A program made the translations under genes and the position numbers. Of a stretch of DNA of 64,000 bases, positions 16,180 to 26,087 are shown one piece after another. The stretch is from JABWBD01 sp040768665 (GTDB lineage Bacteria > Planctomycetota > Planctomycetia > Pirellulales > Thermoguttaceae). The notes beneath the pieces are model-generated. The model was not told the DNA's origin, made no database searches, and worked only from the letters and a program-made list of their open reading frames with translations. Every line of letters begins with the position of its first letter. Position 1 is the first letter of the stretch. The stretch is from contig JAXGMN010000025.1 in NCBI GenBank assembly GCA_040768665.1, positions 62,001 through 126,000 of the forward strand, given 5' to 3'.

Positions 16180-17406
16180 ATGACACACGTTTCCCGCCGA
16201 ACCTTCCTGGCCGCTTCCGCCGCGGCCGTTGCAGGGGGAAGTTCTTTGTCGAAATCCGCCTCGGCAGCCGAGGCGATTCCCGGGTTCGACCAGACCAAGA
16301 CCGACTACGATCGGACCAAACAGTGGCAGCCCTTCAGCGACCGCAAGATCCGTCTCGGTATCGTCGGCCACGGGGTTTGCCAATTCGGCCTGGCCTTTGA
16401 TCTCCAGAATCATCCCAACGTCGAGCTGATCGCGGTCAGCGATTTGTTTCCGGACCGCTGTGCCGATATGGCCCGGAAGGCGAAATGCGAGAAGACCTAT
16501 CCCTCGCTGGAAGAGATGGTGAAGGACGATTCGATCGAGGCGATCTACTGCGCCACCGACGCTCCCGCGCACGCCAGGCACGCCATCCTCTGCATGGAGC
16601 ACGGTAAGCACGTCGCCACTGCGGTTCCGGCTTTTCGGGGCGACATCGAAGACGCCGAAAAGCTGTTGGAGTGCTGCAAGAAGAACAAGGGGCTGGTCTA
16701 CGCCATGTTCGAGACCTCCTGCTTTCACGACGACCTCTACGCCATGGAGCGACTCTACGCCGCGGGCGTGTTCGGCCGCATTGTCTACAGCGAGGGCGAA
16801 TACTGCCATCCACATTCGTTGGGTGCACCGTCGCTCGGCTCCTATAAGGACTGGCGAAAGAAAGGGTGCCCGATGTGGTACCCGACCCACGCCACGGCCT
16901 ACTACGTGGGTGTAACCCATCGGCCTTTTCTCGACGTGTCGTGCCAGGGCACTCCGTCGTTCGACGAATCGAAGCGGATCCCCAACCCAATCGGCAATAT
17001 CTTCAAGTCGGAAGTCGGCCTGTTCCGGACCGCGGAGGGAGGGCTCTCGCGGATGATCATCTGTTCCTCGCAGGGCGAGTACCTGGAGGCAGGCCGGCTT
17101 CGGGGCGAGTATGCAGGGTTCAACAAGACGTTTGTCGGCGACGCGGCGGGCAAGAAGCGTTACGACGAAGCGATCCGCAGCGGCCTGCAGATCAAAAAGT
17201 ATGCCTTGCCTCCGGGAGTTCAGCCGGGCGGACACGGCGGCTCGCATGGCTACCTCGGCGACGATTTCATCGACGCCATCCTTCGCGGGCGCAAACCGGC
17301 GGTCGACGTGATCGACGCGCTGAATATGACCGTGCCCGGCTACTACGCCCACCTGTCGGCGATGAAAGACGGCGAGACGATGAGGATCCCGCAGTATTCG
17401 TTGTAG
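16180..17406 (+). CDS. Gfo/Idh/MocA-like protein without the EKP lysine, Tat-exported
   Basis: Rossmann-fold protein of the Gfo/Idh/MocA superfamily. The start follows AGGAG and opens a Tat-like leader (HVSRRTFLAASAAAVAGGSS). Nucleotide-binding region: IRLGIVGHGVCQFGLA, ELIAVSDLFPDRCADMARKA. At the position of the usual EKP motif it reads GKHVATAVPAFRG, so the conserved catalytic lysine is missing. The same kind of substitution is found in GH109-type NAD-dependent glycosidases, which retain NAD as a catalytic cofactor; the following MFETSCFHDDLYAMERL is also compatible with that group. Thus it may be a glycosidase-like rather than a dehydrogenase-like member. The 408-residue length suits both. 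It is a single gene with repeats upstream. Confidence 0.85.
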   Translation: MTHVSRRTFLAASAAAVAGGSSLSKSASAAEAIPGFDQTKTDYDRTKQWQPFSDRKIRLGIVGHGVCQFGLAFDLQNHPNVELIAVSDLFPDRCADMARKAKCEKTYPSLEEMVKDDSIEAIYCATDAPAHARHAILCMEHGKHVATAVPAFRGDIEDAEKLLECCKKNKGLVYAMFETSCFHDDLYAMERLYAAGVFGRIVYSEGEYCHPHSLGAPSLGSYKDWRKKGCPMWYPTHATAYYVGVTHRPFLDVSCQGTPSFDESKRIPNPIGNIFKSEVGLFRTAEGGLSRMIICSSQGEYLEAGRLRGEYAGFNKTFVGDAAGKKRYDEAIRSGLQIKKYALPPGVQPGGHGGSHGYLGDDFIDAILRGRKPAVDVIDALNMTVPGYYAHLSAMKDGETMRIPQYSL

Positions 17407-17476
17407 CGGCTGAGGCCGCAGAGGGAAAACGAAGCAACCCGCGCCGATTGGCCTCGGGCTCCACCGCGTCATACCG

Positions 17477-18469
17477 TCAGAAGCTCCAAAGGAGCGTGAC
17501 GGCGTAATCGAGATCGTTCGCTTTCTTGTCGTGGGGCGTGCTGTCGTAGCGGTCGGAAACCGTGATCTTCATGCTGAGGTTCATCACCTCATCCAAGAGG
17601 ATTTCCCAGCCCGCCTTGCTGTTGAACCGATAGTCGGCCCAGTCGGTCACGTCGGGTCGATACTCGGCAGACAGGCAGAGTTTCTGTCGCAGGCTGATCT
17701 GATGTTCGAACTCAGCCCCAAAGACGGCTTCCGGGACGAACTCGTCGTCGGGACCGCCGATTTCCCGGGAGGTACCGGCACCGAAGCGGCCGAGCAGGGT
17801 CGTGGTATCGTTCTTAAGGAAGCGATACCCCAGGCCGGAGTCCATGGCGACCCGGAGGTCGAACGCCTGGAACTCATCGTACTCCACCGTGCCGTGGACG
17901 AACCAATTCCAAGGCGAGTCGCCAAAGAGATGCTCGTAGCGGGAGTCGAGGAAGGCGCGGTTGGCCGTTTGGCGGGAGTCGGCGGTGTCCTGGCGGTAGT
18001 CGGCATCGGCCGAAAAGATGTTCCAGTCGGTTTTGCGCTTCAGCTTGGCGCCGAAACGAAAGTTGAACGTCTGGCTGTTGCCCTCGGTGCCGTTGAGCCC
18101 CAGTTCCAGGCTTCCTTCCCAAAGTTTCACCGGCGGCGGCACCTCCTCGGCCACGATGGCGGCCGGCGGGATCTCCTGCACAATCAGCGGCGGCGGAACC
18201 ACATCCTCCAGAAAAGGCCCCCGGGGAATCGCCTCCGGCACGATCGCAGCAGCGGGAAAGACTGTCGGATCATGCGTAAGCTGCACTTCGCTGTCGACGG
18301 GCGGCAGTGGAATCGGCGCCTTGGACGTTGCCGAGGGAAAGCCGAAGGCCGCCGGCTGCGTTTCGGGAACCGAGTACGCCGCAGGCGGCCAAGAAAACGT
18401 GTCCTGCGCACCAGCGGTTGCGGCGATCGTCCATCCTACGGCAACCATAACGGGAAGACACTTCGCCAC
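17477..18469 (-). CDS. DUF481 outer-membrane beta-barrel protein
   Basis: Predicted outer-membrane protein of the DUF481/YdiY type. A signal peptide (MAKCLPVMVAVGWTIAATAG then AQD) is followed by a low-complexity proline/alanine/valine linker to about residue 110 (PFLEDVVPPPLIVQEIPPAA), then a barrel with alternating strands (WEGSLELGLNGTEGNSQTFN, FRFGAKLKRKTDWNIFSADA, FVHGTVEYDEFQAFDLRVAM, LKNDTTTLLGRFGAGTSREI). The chain ends in LLWSF, with the terminal phenylalanine expected for Bam-dependent barrels. No function is established for the family. The gene stands alone on the minus strand, 81 nt downstream of the GH42-like gene, and could be co-transcribed with it. Confidence 0.88.
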   Translation of the reverse strand: MAKCLPVMVAVGWTIAATAGAQDTFSWPPAAYSVPETQPAAFGFPSATSKAPIPLPPVDSEVQLTHDPTVFPAAAIVPEAIPRGPFLEDVVPPPLIVQEIPPAAIVAEEVPPPVKLWEGSLELGLNGTEGNSQTFNFRFGAKLKRKTDWNIFSADADYRQDTADSRQTANRAFLDSRYEHLFGDSPWNWFVHGTVEYDEFQAFDLRVAMDSGLGYRFLKNDTTTLLGRFGAGTSREIGGPDDEFVPEAVFGAEFEHQISLRQKLCLSAEYRPDVTDWADYRFNSKAGWEILLDEVMNLSMKITVSDRYDSTPHDKKANDLDYAVTLLWSF

Positions 18470-18550
18470 GTCGTAGTCTCTCGGATTGGAGAATCGAAAA
18501 GGGTCGGTAGCGTAACCGGGGATCCGGTTTCCCGCAAGATCAATCGCCGG

Positions 18551-21403
18551 CTACTTCTTCAGCCGAACCAAGTCTCCTGCCGCCAGCGTGATCCTCACTT
18601 GCACCGTGCTGTTTCGTGTTTCCTTCGAGAGGATCTTGCCCGTGACGGACGAGATCTCGCGATAGGCGGGGGCGTTGTCAAGTTCGAAAACGATCGTCTG
18701 CGGGCGCCCCGTCCAGTTGGACAGCGCGACGACGTCTGCACCGGGCGACTGGATCCAGTTCGCCTCGACGCGATAGTTGTCCGTTCGGATACGGGGCTCA
18801 ATGTTGCCGGCCGCGAGTACCTTCCGCATCCAGATCCGGTGCGCCGCGTCGAAGTCGAGCGTTGAATGGTCGGCGTCTGGGGCCCGTTCGGACGTGGCAA
18901 TGTAGCTGATTGCCGGGAAGAAACCGACGACCACAACCTTGCCTTTGCCGGCCCCAACGGTCTGGAAAATGGGCTCGTGCGTTCCGCAGAAGAGCTTGAT
19001 ATCCTCAAACACGTCCAACATCTTCAGGCGGGGCATCTCGTATTCCGAGCGGCCAGGATTCGCCTGAACGTCGAGCGGCTCCCGCCGGAGGCCCAACGCT
19101 TCGTCGAGACCGAGGGGGCTATCCCACTCATCCCCGGCCAGTGCCCCGGCACTCAAGTAGAGCACCCCGCCGTCGTGAACCCATTGTACCAGGGAAGGCA
19201 GAACCGACTTTCGCAGATTGGCGTCGGTGGCGAAGAGCATCTTGTAGTCCGGCAAGCGAGTCGCCAGATCGTCTTCGGTCAGCACGTCGCAGCGGACGTT
19301 GCAGTGGCGCAGCAAGAGATTGAGCCACGCCCGTTCTTTTCCAAAAACGTTGTCGCAGGTCGCGTACCAGATGTCGCCGGTGACACTCAGCAACTGGGCA
19401 ACGTCGCCGGGCGCCGTCTTCCCGGCCATAATGTGCCTTTCCACGGCCCCGGTGGGAAACGTGATCCGCTTGATCGCCTCGTAAATCTCCGGCCGGTGGC
19501 TGTTCGCGTCGCTGGTGATCGAATAGTAGGGCCCGTAGTTGAAAAAACTCATGGCCTTCACACCATGCCCGATTTCGAGGAAGCCGCGAGCCTGAATCTC
19601 CCAGCCTGGCCGGCCCAAGACGTTGTAGATCCCGAAGTCCAGTCCCGGCGCCCGGCAGGCGGATCGCATCACGTCGACGTAGAAGCCGTTGATTTGCCGC
19701 GTACGCGCCCAGCCGCCCCAGTCCTCGTTCCAGCCGAACGTGAGCGCCCCGGTGGCGTAGACCTCGTACCAATCGACGCAGCGGGAAACCAGGTTGCCGG
19801 AAATCAGCTCGCAGGCGAAGTTGGCGGTCGTCGGAACGCCGGGCAGGTGCTCTTGCGCGCTTTCGGTCCCCGCCTGGAGCATTTCCGTCATCAGATGGTT
19901 CATATAGCGGCGGGTGTAATAGTACGAAGCCTTGGCGTCGGCGCCGGCTTTTTCAGGATCGTTGTTGATTTCGAGCCTGGCGATCTCGGAATCCGGCAGC
20001 CCTAGGCCATTGAGGTAAGGGGCAAAACCGTCGCGGCAGGCCGGGCAGCTTTCGACGTGACTGAATGAAAAGCCGGGCTCGTCCATCAGGTTGATCATCG
20101 CCCAGCCGGCGCGGTCCGGGTTCTTCTCGGCGAACTGTTTCATGCTGTCATCGATCCGCTTCCTGTCAGGCCGGCCCAGGCAGCCGGGCGACTCGGTCAG
20201 ATGGAAGAAGAAGTTGGAAGACCGCTTCTTGCCGCCGGCGATCCCGATCCGCCGGAGAGCTTCGCGCTCGCGTGCAACCGCCGGCGCGGTCGACCGCTGC
20301 TCGGTAAGCGACATTCCGGTAAAGAACGGGAATTCCGTCGGAAGCGTGCCGGGCACGGCCGGAGCGGCCTTGGCCATCTCGAGCGACGCCTCGCTCCCTT
20401 CGGTTTCGGTGATGAGCCGGTAATCGACGAGGTCCACGGCGAAGAGGAAGCCGTCGCCCGTCCCCTCGCGCCGGGCCTTCTTGATCAAGCCGGCCTCGGA
20501 AGAGGTCCGGGAGAACAAGATTTCGAAACAAGCTTCCGGCTCGGGTTCATAGTAGGATCGCATGGCGTAGAGGCTGATTCGATTGAGGCCGCCGTAGGCC
20601 AGGTACGGCGACACGTCGACCCAAGGGCTTTCCTCTCCGGGCGCCATGCGGACGCCGGGCTTGTCCTCGGATCCGCTGCTGGCGCCGAGGAAGATTCCTT
20701 TCCGGTTGATGTTGGCGTGCGGAGTGTACCATGGCGAAAAGGGCCGCCGGCCCCAGAAATGGACGACGACCGGAACCTTTTGTTCGGGAAGCGTTCGAAC
20801 CTTGATGTACAGAGGCGCGAGGTCGGTAACGGCCGGTTCGTAGGTCAGGTCGTCGGTGAGCAGAAGCAGGTCCAAGGTCCGGGTGCAGCCGTGGACGGAG
20901 GCTTGGTGGACCTTTTCGATTGCCGCGTTCAGATCTCCCGGCGCCGCGTCGAATTCGACGAAGTCCCAGATCCAGCGGGCGAAACCGTCTCCCCATTTCT
21001 TCGCCCCTTCGGGCGTCGCGCGGGGCGAGGTCTCCGCATTGTCGAACTCCTTTCGGAAGGCCTGGCCGTCGTTCTGCGCTGCCGACAAGAGAAATGCGGA
21101 TTTGCTGCGATAGCGGACCATGTCGAGGTAGCGAACCCAGATCCGGTACTTGCCGGCTGCCGAAAGGGAAAATGTCGCCGTCGCAACTCCGGGTTTGTTG
21201 TTCTGCCCTCCGAGCATTTGGCCAAACGGCCTGCCTGCGTACCATGCGTCGGGAGAATGTTCCCGAACGGTCCAGCCTTCGCCGGAGAGAGTCATCGCCT
21301 CCGCCTGGACGACTTGTGCCCTTTCCGGAAGGGCTGCGGGGGAGATGGATACCGCAGCGAGCAAGGCGAGAAGGGTAAACAGCGGAGCGCGGTTTGTCTT
21401 CAT
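18551..21403 (-). CDS. Large secreted glycoside-hydrolase-like protein (GH42-type architecture)
   Basis: Exported 950-residue protein. A signal peptide (MKTNRAPLFTLLALLAAVSI then SPAALP) is followed by a CBM-like beta domain (ATFSLSAAGKYRIWVRYLDM), a second beta domain, and from about residue 350 a TIM-barrel-like region with MINLMDEPGFSFSHVESCPA, a possible acid/base or metal site (DEPGFS) plus a CPAC pair. Later parts resemble the trimerisation and C-terminal domains of GH42 enzymes: CDVLTEDDLATRLPDYKMLF, VLPSLVQWVHDGGVLYLSAG. I do not recognise a named family with certainty; beta-galactosidase-like is an inference from domain order. The flanks carry family B palindromes. It may sit in one transcript with the downstream barrel gene. 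Confidence 0.7.
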   Translation of the reverse strand: MKTNRAPLFTLLALLAAVSISPAALPERAQVVQAEAMTLSGEGWTVREHSPDAWYAGRPFGQMLGGQNNKPGVATATFSLSAAGKYRIWVRYLDMVRYRSKSAFLLSAAQNDGQAFRKEFDNAETSPRATPEGAKKWGDGFARWIWDFVEFDAAPGDLNAAIEKVHQASVHGCTRTLDLLLLTDDLTYEPAVTDLAPLYIKVRTLPEQKVPVVVHFWGRRPFSPWYTPHANINRKGIFLGASSGSEDKPGVRMAPGEESPWVDVSPYLAYGGLNRISLYAMRSYYEPEPEACFEILFSRTSSEAGLIKKARREGTGDGFLFAVDLVDYRLITETEGSEASLEMAKAAPAVPGTLPTEFPFFTGMSLTEQRSTAPAVAREREALRRIGIAGGKKRSSNFFFHLTESPGCLGRPDRKRIDDSMKQFAEKNPDRAGWAMINLMDEPGFSFSHVESCPACRDGFAPYLNGLGLPDSEIARLEINNDPEKAGADAKASYYYTRRYMNHLMTEMLQAGTESAQEHLPGVPTTANFACELISGNLVSRCVDWYEVYATGALTFGWNEDWGGWARTRQINGFYVDVMRSACRAPGLDFGIYNVLGRPGWEIQARGFLEIGHGVKAMSFFNYGPYYSITSDANSHRPEIYEAIKRITFPTGAVERHIMAGKTAPGDVAQLLSVTGDIWYATCDNVFGKERAWLNLLLRHCNVRCDVLTEDDLATRLPDYKMLFATDANLRKSVLPSLVQWVHDGGVLYLSAGALAGDEWDSPLGLDEALGLRREPLDVQANPGRSEYEMPRLKMLDVFEDIKLFCGTHEPIFQTVGAGKGKVVVVGFFPAISYIATSERAPDADHSTLDFDAAHRIWMRKVLAAGNIEPRIRTDNYRVEANWIQSPGADVVALSNWTGRPQTIVFELDNAPAYREISSVTGKILSKETRNSTVQVRITLAAGDLVRLKK

Positions 21404-21440
21404 GGCACGTGGTTTCCGGATAGCCTCTCACAGGGCGGCC

Positions 21441-21516
21441 GGGGACTGATCCATTTTTCGGCCGGTTGACGCATCTTGGCGCCACAGACATTGGCCGAAA
21501 ACATGGACCTGTCCCC
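21441..21516. repeat. REP-like palindrome, family B (subtype 1)
   Basis: Left arm GGGGACTGATCCATTTTT plus CGGCC; right arm GGCCG plus AAAACATGGACCTGTCCCC, with about 30 nt between. It is the same inner core as at 15.9 kb but without its outer GTAACCGTTCACG arms. It lies in the 466-nt divergent gap between two large secreted-protein genes. Confidence 0.8.
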
Positions 21517-21711
21517 CTCTCTTGCAGGTGACAACAACGAACGGGCACCGCGCATCGTAATCGCTGAAGAATGGCCAGGCAAGCAATGGAGTCGTACGGC
21601 TCCGTCATCCGATCGACGTGACCACCGCTGGTTCGCCGTGCCGCTGATTGACGCCGGATGACTGCCGCGATAACCTGAATGGCGCGTGCGAGCGGACCTT
21701 CTTTCAACCGT

Positions 21712-21830
21712 AACCGTACACGGGGCGCGAAGGAAGGGGACAGGTCCATGTTTTCGGCCAGCGTCCTTGGGGCCGAAATGCGTCGCGTCGCCGAAAAATG
21801 GACCAGTCCCCGCGCGCCCCGCGAACGGTT
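21712..21830. repeat. REP-like palindrome, family B (subtype 1), inverted copy
   Basis: Outer arms AACCGTACACGGGGCGCG (21712-21729) and CGCGCCCCGCGAACGGTT (21813-21830). The inner core is the reverse orientation of the 15.9 kb copy: GGGGACAGGTCCATGTTTTC on the left and AAAAATGGACCAGTCCCC on the right. With the copy at 21441 it forms two palindromes in one gap. The remainder of the gap shows no gene. Confidence 0.8.
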
Positions 21831-21869
21831 CCTTTCAACCTTGCTGTGACGCAAAAAGGGTACGTTTCG

Positions 21870-24800
21870 ATGTTGCCGGGAATTCCAAAGCATTCTGCTT
21901 TGCTCGCGTGGTTGCTGCTATCCGGGTATGGGTTTGGGGGTTCGGTTGCCGACCTTGAGGTTGCCGACCTTGGAACCACGCAAGCGGCTTTGCGCGACAA
22001 GCTGCGGGCGCGTCCGGACTGTATCGCCTGGTATGACTTCGAAACGCCGGTCGACTCGCACCTGAATTTCGAGCCCGGGCCGGATAAGGGTGTGCTCACG
22101 CCCATGGAAGGACGCTGGCGAGGACAGAAGGCGATCAACATTTTCCACGGGCTGTTGCGGAGGCCCGCCATCCACATCCCCGATACCGGGTTTACGCTCT
22201 GTTGCTGGCTGCGGGTCAACGATCTGGAAAAAGTCGACCGACTGGGATACAAGCGTTCTGCGGGCGGCGTGATGACGATGGGCAGCGGCTACTACCATGG
22301 ATGGCGTCTGGCAGTGACGCCGGCAACGTCCACGCTGAGCTTTGAATTGGGCCGGCCTGAGATCGGCGCACGACGGCTTGCCAGTGCGGGCCATCTCACG
22401 ACCGGCCGGTGGCACCACGTGGCGATTACGTGGGACCGTGAGACATTGGCGATGTGGATCGACGGTGTTTTGCATGTCGAGAGCGAGGTCGCCATGGCCT
22501 ATCACCCCGGGCCGGAGGGCACATGGTTCCGCATCGGCGAGTGCGACAGCGGCCTCGGCGTGCTCAACTTCGATATCGCGGACGTCGGAGTTTTCAGCAC
22601 GGCACTGCCCGCGGACATCGTTCAGGCCCTGGGCGACCCGGATTCACAGTTGAGAAAGGAGATCACGCGGTTTTTCGCCCAGGTGCTTCCGCCCGCCGGA
22701 CGCACCGAAGGCGAGAGTGCCTACCGCCGGCAGTTCGCACCGCTTTTAGCGCTGTCGAGCGGCGATGGATCGGCCGCGCTCGAGGCCGCCCGCTCCGTGG
22801 CCAGGCTGCGTGTGGCGGAGAGCTTTCGGCGCGAGGGACGCCACGCCGAGGCAAGCCGGAGCTACGCTGAGATCGCCGAGGACGACTCGGCGGCCCTCCA
22901 CCACCGGGCGCGGGCCATGCTGGCCCTGGGCGACATCGAGCGCGACCAGAGGAAATACGCGTCGGCCCGCGAGGCGTACCGAAGGATGCGGGAGTTTTTT
23001 GTCGCTCGGCATGAGGCGTTCCGCGTAGCGGCCATCGCACGGCTGCGCGAAATCGAGACGCTCGCCGACGGTGAGCCTTTGCGTGACGATCGCCGCCGCC
23101 GGATCGACCGCATCTCGCATCCCGCCTTGCGTCTGTTCGTCTCACCCGACGGCGACGACGCCAATCCGGGCACCGAGCAACGGCCGTGGCGTACGCTCGA
23201 ACGAGCCCGCGATGCCGTCCGTGAGATCAAGAAGGCGAACCCGCTGCCTGGCGGCGGCGTGGCGGTCATGTTGAAAGGGGGCGTGTATCCGCGCGAGGCC
23301 GCGGCGTTCGTGCTCTCGGCCGATGATTCGGGAACGGCGGCGGCGCCGATCATCTACCAGGCCGCGCCGGGTGCGACGCCGATTCTCCGGGGCGGGCGGT
23401 CCATCCGCGGATTCGGCCCGTTGTCCGACCCCGTGGGGAAGAAACGGATCCCGGCCGCGGCACAGCAGCACGTGCGCCAAATCGATCTCAAGGCCGCGGG
23501 CGTCGTGGACTTCGGCATGCTGCGTCCGCGCGGCAAGAGCATTGGCGGCAAGGACGACCCCGACGCCCCAGCGCATCTGGAACTGTTCTTCAACGGCGAG
23601 CCCATGCCGCTGGCCCGCTGGCCCAACGATACCCGAAAGATGAGCGAGCGCTTCGCTACGGTGGAGCTTGGCGGCCAGGAGACCGTGAAGGATCATGGAC
23701 GGACGGTCGCCAGGGAGAGCGACGTCTTCTCGTACAGCAACCCCCGCCAGGACGCCTGGGCCGACGAGCCCGACGCCTGGGTGTTCGGCTGCTGGCAGTA
23801 CCTGTTCTACGGTTCCTACATGAAAGTCGTTGAAGTCGACGCGCAAGACCGTATGATCCGAGTCGACTGGAACCGCACGACGCCCTACGAACTGAAGCGA
23901 CGCGAGTTCGCCTTGGGCGCGCCGTATCAAGGTATCAACCTGCTTTGCGAACTCGACGCGCCGGGCGAATGGTATCTGGACCGGGCGAGCGGCATGCTGT
24001 TCTTTTGGCCGCCGGGTAACCTTTCGGAGAGCGAGGCGGTCGTGTCCGTGCTGGAGCAACCGCTGATCCGCCTGGATGGCGCGTCGCACGCGGTGTTCCG
24101 CGGCCTGACACTGGAGGCGGGCCGGCAGCACGGCGTGGTGATCGAGGGCGGCGAAGGGGTGTTGCTGGCCGGATGCACGATTCGCAACCTGGGAGTGACT
24201 GGTGTCAGGATCGAAGGCGGGACGAACCACGAAGTCGTCGGCTGCGATCTGGCCTGCCTCGGCGACGCCGGCATCAAGGTGAGCGGAGGCAATCGCGAGG
24301 ATCTCACCCCGTCCGGCCATGCGATCGAGAATTGCCATATCCACCACTACGCGCGTTGGAACCGCATCGGCTACCAGGCGGGCGTCGAGATGAGCGGCGT
24401 CGGCAATCGCGTATCGCACTGCCTGGTCCACGACGCGCCGCACCAGGCGTTTCTCGTGAGGGGAAACGACAATATCCTCGAATACTCCGAGATCCACGAC
24501 GTCTGCCACGAGGCCGGTGATGCCGGCGCTTATTACATGTACGGCGAGGTATCGGTGGGCGCCCTGCTGGAGCTTGGCCAAGTGGTCCGCTACAACTACT
24601 GGCACGATCTGCCGCACAACGAAACCTTTAAGAAAGTGGCCAACGACACTCGCCGCGGCATCTACATCGACAGCTTCAACAGCAACATCACCGTCTACGG
24701 CAACATCTTTCAGCGGTTCCACGCCAGAAGCGGCGCAGTCTTCTTTGGGGCGTGCGACAACCGCGTCGAGAACAACGTCTTCCACCGCTGCTTCACGGGT

Positions 24801-26018
24801 GTGAACCTCTCGGATCGCACCTATCTTTACGGCCTGGTGAACAAGCCGCCCAACTTCCCGGTCGATACGTACGTTGCCAAAGCGGCCGCCAATCCGGTCT
24901 GGGCGCGTCGCTACCCGCGGCTGACGCAGTTTCCGCGGCAGGCGACCGATACCAGCATCTTCCTGCAGGGCAACGTGGTGGCGAGGAACCTGGTGTCCGA
25001 TTGTGAGACCTTCCTGCTGGGATCGAAACGCACCCAAGGGCTGGCTCGAATTGAGCAGAATTGGACCGAGGGCGACCCCGGCTTCCGGAACCCCGACCAC
25101 GGCGATTTCTCGCTTCGCGCCGATGCGCCCGTGTTTGCCGCGTGCGACTTCGAGCCGCTGCCGCTGGACAGGATTGGCCTGTACCAGGACGAACTCCGCG
25201 CGACCTGGCCGGTCCGCCATGAGAGTGGCTCCTACGAGACCCGCCTCGTCGAGGACGACACGATCAAGCGATTGTCCGCGGCGGAGATGCCCGTCTGCGA
25301 GGCGAGCCAGTCCACGGCGCCGATTGTTGTCGACGGCCGGCTGGATCCGGCCGAATGGGACGGGTTGGACAAGGCGGGGGCGGTGGTTCTCAATCGCACG
25401 CCCGCGAACACGCCGACGGCGGCGTGCCCGAGTTACCTTTGGCTTCGCCACGATCGCGAGTGGCTTTATGTGGCCATTCTCAATGAGCTCAGCCAGGGCG
25501 AGACTCCCAAGCCGAAGCCGGCCGAGGGTGACTCGTGGTGGCGGAATGTCGACATGGCGGAGATCATCTTCGAAGGGCCGTTCGGCAAGAACGCGTACGA
25601 CTGGTGGCCCAAAGACAAGCCGCATGGCCCGCTGTTTTATCTCGTGGGCGACTGCGCCGGACAATTCGAGAGCATCGGCATTGCCGATTTCCCGGCCTCG
25701 CGTGCCGCGGGCCTGCGCGGGACGGTCCGCTACGCGGCAGTGGCCGAGCCGGGGCGTTGGACCGCCGAATGGCAGATCCCGTTGAGTGCCATCGGTCTTT
25801 CGGCAACCGGGCCGGCGTCGTGTGCGTTCAACGCCGGTGTGCTCAAGCCCGGCACCCGGCCGCCTGACGGCACGAAAGAGGCACTGGGCGCCGGTGACCT
25901 TTGGGCTGTCTGGCGGGGCACGCGCGGCGCGAACTGGCAAGTGTGGAACGCCGGACTGCTCTATCTGAGTGAGGGGCCGCCCACCACTTCCACGGACACG
26001 CGGACCGGTGTTCGATAG
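21870..26018 (+). CDS. Giant secreted LamG / right-handed beta-helix / CBM9-like protein
   Basis: Exported 1382-residue protein, probably a polysaccharide-binding or polysaccharide-lyase-like protein. The start opens MLPGIPKHSALLAWLLLSGY. Domains in order: LamG/concanavalin-like at about 45-260 (CIAWYDFETPVDSHLNFEPG, GRWHHVAITWDRETLAMWID); a helical tetratricopeptide-like stretch at about 300-410 (SRSYAEIAEDDSAALHHRAR); a DUF1565-type opening and parallel beta-helix at about 420-1100 (LRLFVSPDGDDANPGTEQRP, WRTLERARDAVREI, LLAGCTIRNLGVTGVRIEGG, RVENNVFHRCFTGVN); and a CBM9-like domain at about 1150-1380 (APIVVDGRLDPAEWDGLDKA, AEWQIPLSAIGLSA). The ribosome site is weak (AAAGGG). The downstream SUMF1 gene starts 69 nt later on the same strand. 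Confidence 0.85.
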   Translation: MLPGIPKHSALLAWLLLSGYGFGGSVADLEVADLGTTQAALRDKLRARPDCIAWYDFETPVDSHLNFEPGPDKGVLTPMEGRWRGQKAINIFHGLLRRPAIHIPDTGFTLCCWLRVNDLEKVDRLGYKRSAGGVMTMGSGYYHGWRLAVTPATSTLSFELGRPEIGARRLASAGHLTTGRWHHVAITWDRETLAMWIDGVLHVESEVAMAYHPGPEGTWFRIGECDSGLGVLNFDIADVGVFSTALPADIVQALGDPDSQLRKEITRFFAQVLPPAGRTEGESAYRRQFAPLLALSSGDGSAALEAARSVARLRVAESFRREGRHAEASRSYAEIAEDDSAALHHRARAMLALGDIERDQRKYASAREAYRRMREFFVARHEAFRVAAIARLREIETLADGEPLRDDRRRRIDRISHPALRLFVSPDGDDANPGTEQRPWRTLERARDAVREIKKANPLPGGGVAVMLKGGVYPREAAAFVLSADDSGTAAAPIIYQAAPGATPILRGGRSIRGFGPLSDPVGKKRIPAAAQQHVRQIDLKAAGVVDFGMLRPRGKSIGGKDDPDAPAHLELFFNGEPMPLARWPNDTRKMSERFATVELGGQETVKDHGRTVARESDVFSYSNPRQDAWADEPDAWVFGCWQYLFYGSYMKVVEVDAQDRMIRVDWNRTTPYELKRREFALGAPYQGINLLCELDAPGEWYLDRASGMLFFWPPGNLSESEAVVSVLEQPLIRLDGASHAVFRGLTLEAGRQHGVVIEGGEGVLLAGCTIRNLGVTGVRIEGGTNHEVVGCDLACLGDAGIKVSGGNREDLTPSGHAIENCHIHHYARWNRIGYQAGVEMSGVGNRVSHCLVHDAPHQAFLVRGNDNILEYSEIHDVCHEAGDAGAYYMYGEVSVGALLELGQVVRYNYWHDLPHNETFKKVANDTRRGIYIDSFNSNITVYGNIFQRFHARSGAVFFGACDNRVENNVFHRCFTGVNLSDRTYLYGLVNKPPNFPVDTYVAKAAANPVWARRYPRLTQFPRQATDTSIFLQGNVVARNLVSDCETFLLGSKRTQGLARIEQNWTEGDPGFRNPDHGDFSLRADAPVFAACDFEPLPLDRIGLYQDELRATWPVRHESGSYETRLVEDDTIKRLSAAEMPVCEASQSTAPIVVDGRLDPAEWDGLDKAGAVVLNRTPANTPTAACPSYLWLRHDREWLYVAILNELSQGETPKPKPAEGDSWWRNVDMAEIIFEGPFGKNAYDWWPKDKPHGPLFYLVGDCAGQFESIGIADFPASRAAGLRGTVRYAAVAEPGRWTAEWQIPLSAIGLSATGPASCAFNAGVLKPGTRPPDGTKEALGAGDLWAVWRGTRGANWQVWNAGLLYLSEGPPTTSTDTRTGVR

Positions 26019-26087
26019 AGCGATCTGGTACAACAATCTCAGACGACCTTCAACGATTCCTGATTCCTGACAACCTGAGGAGATGCC

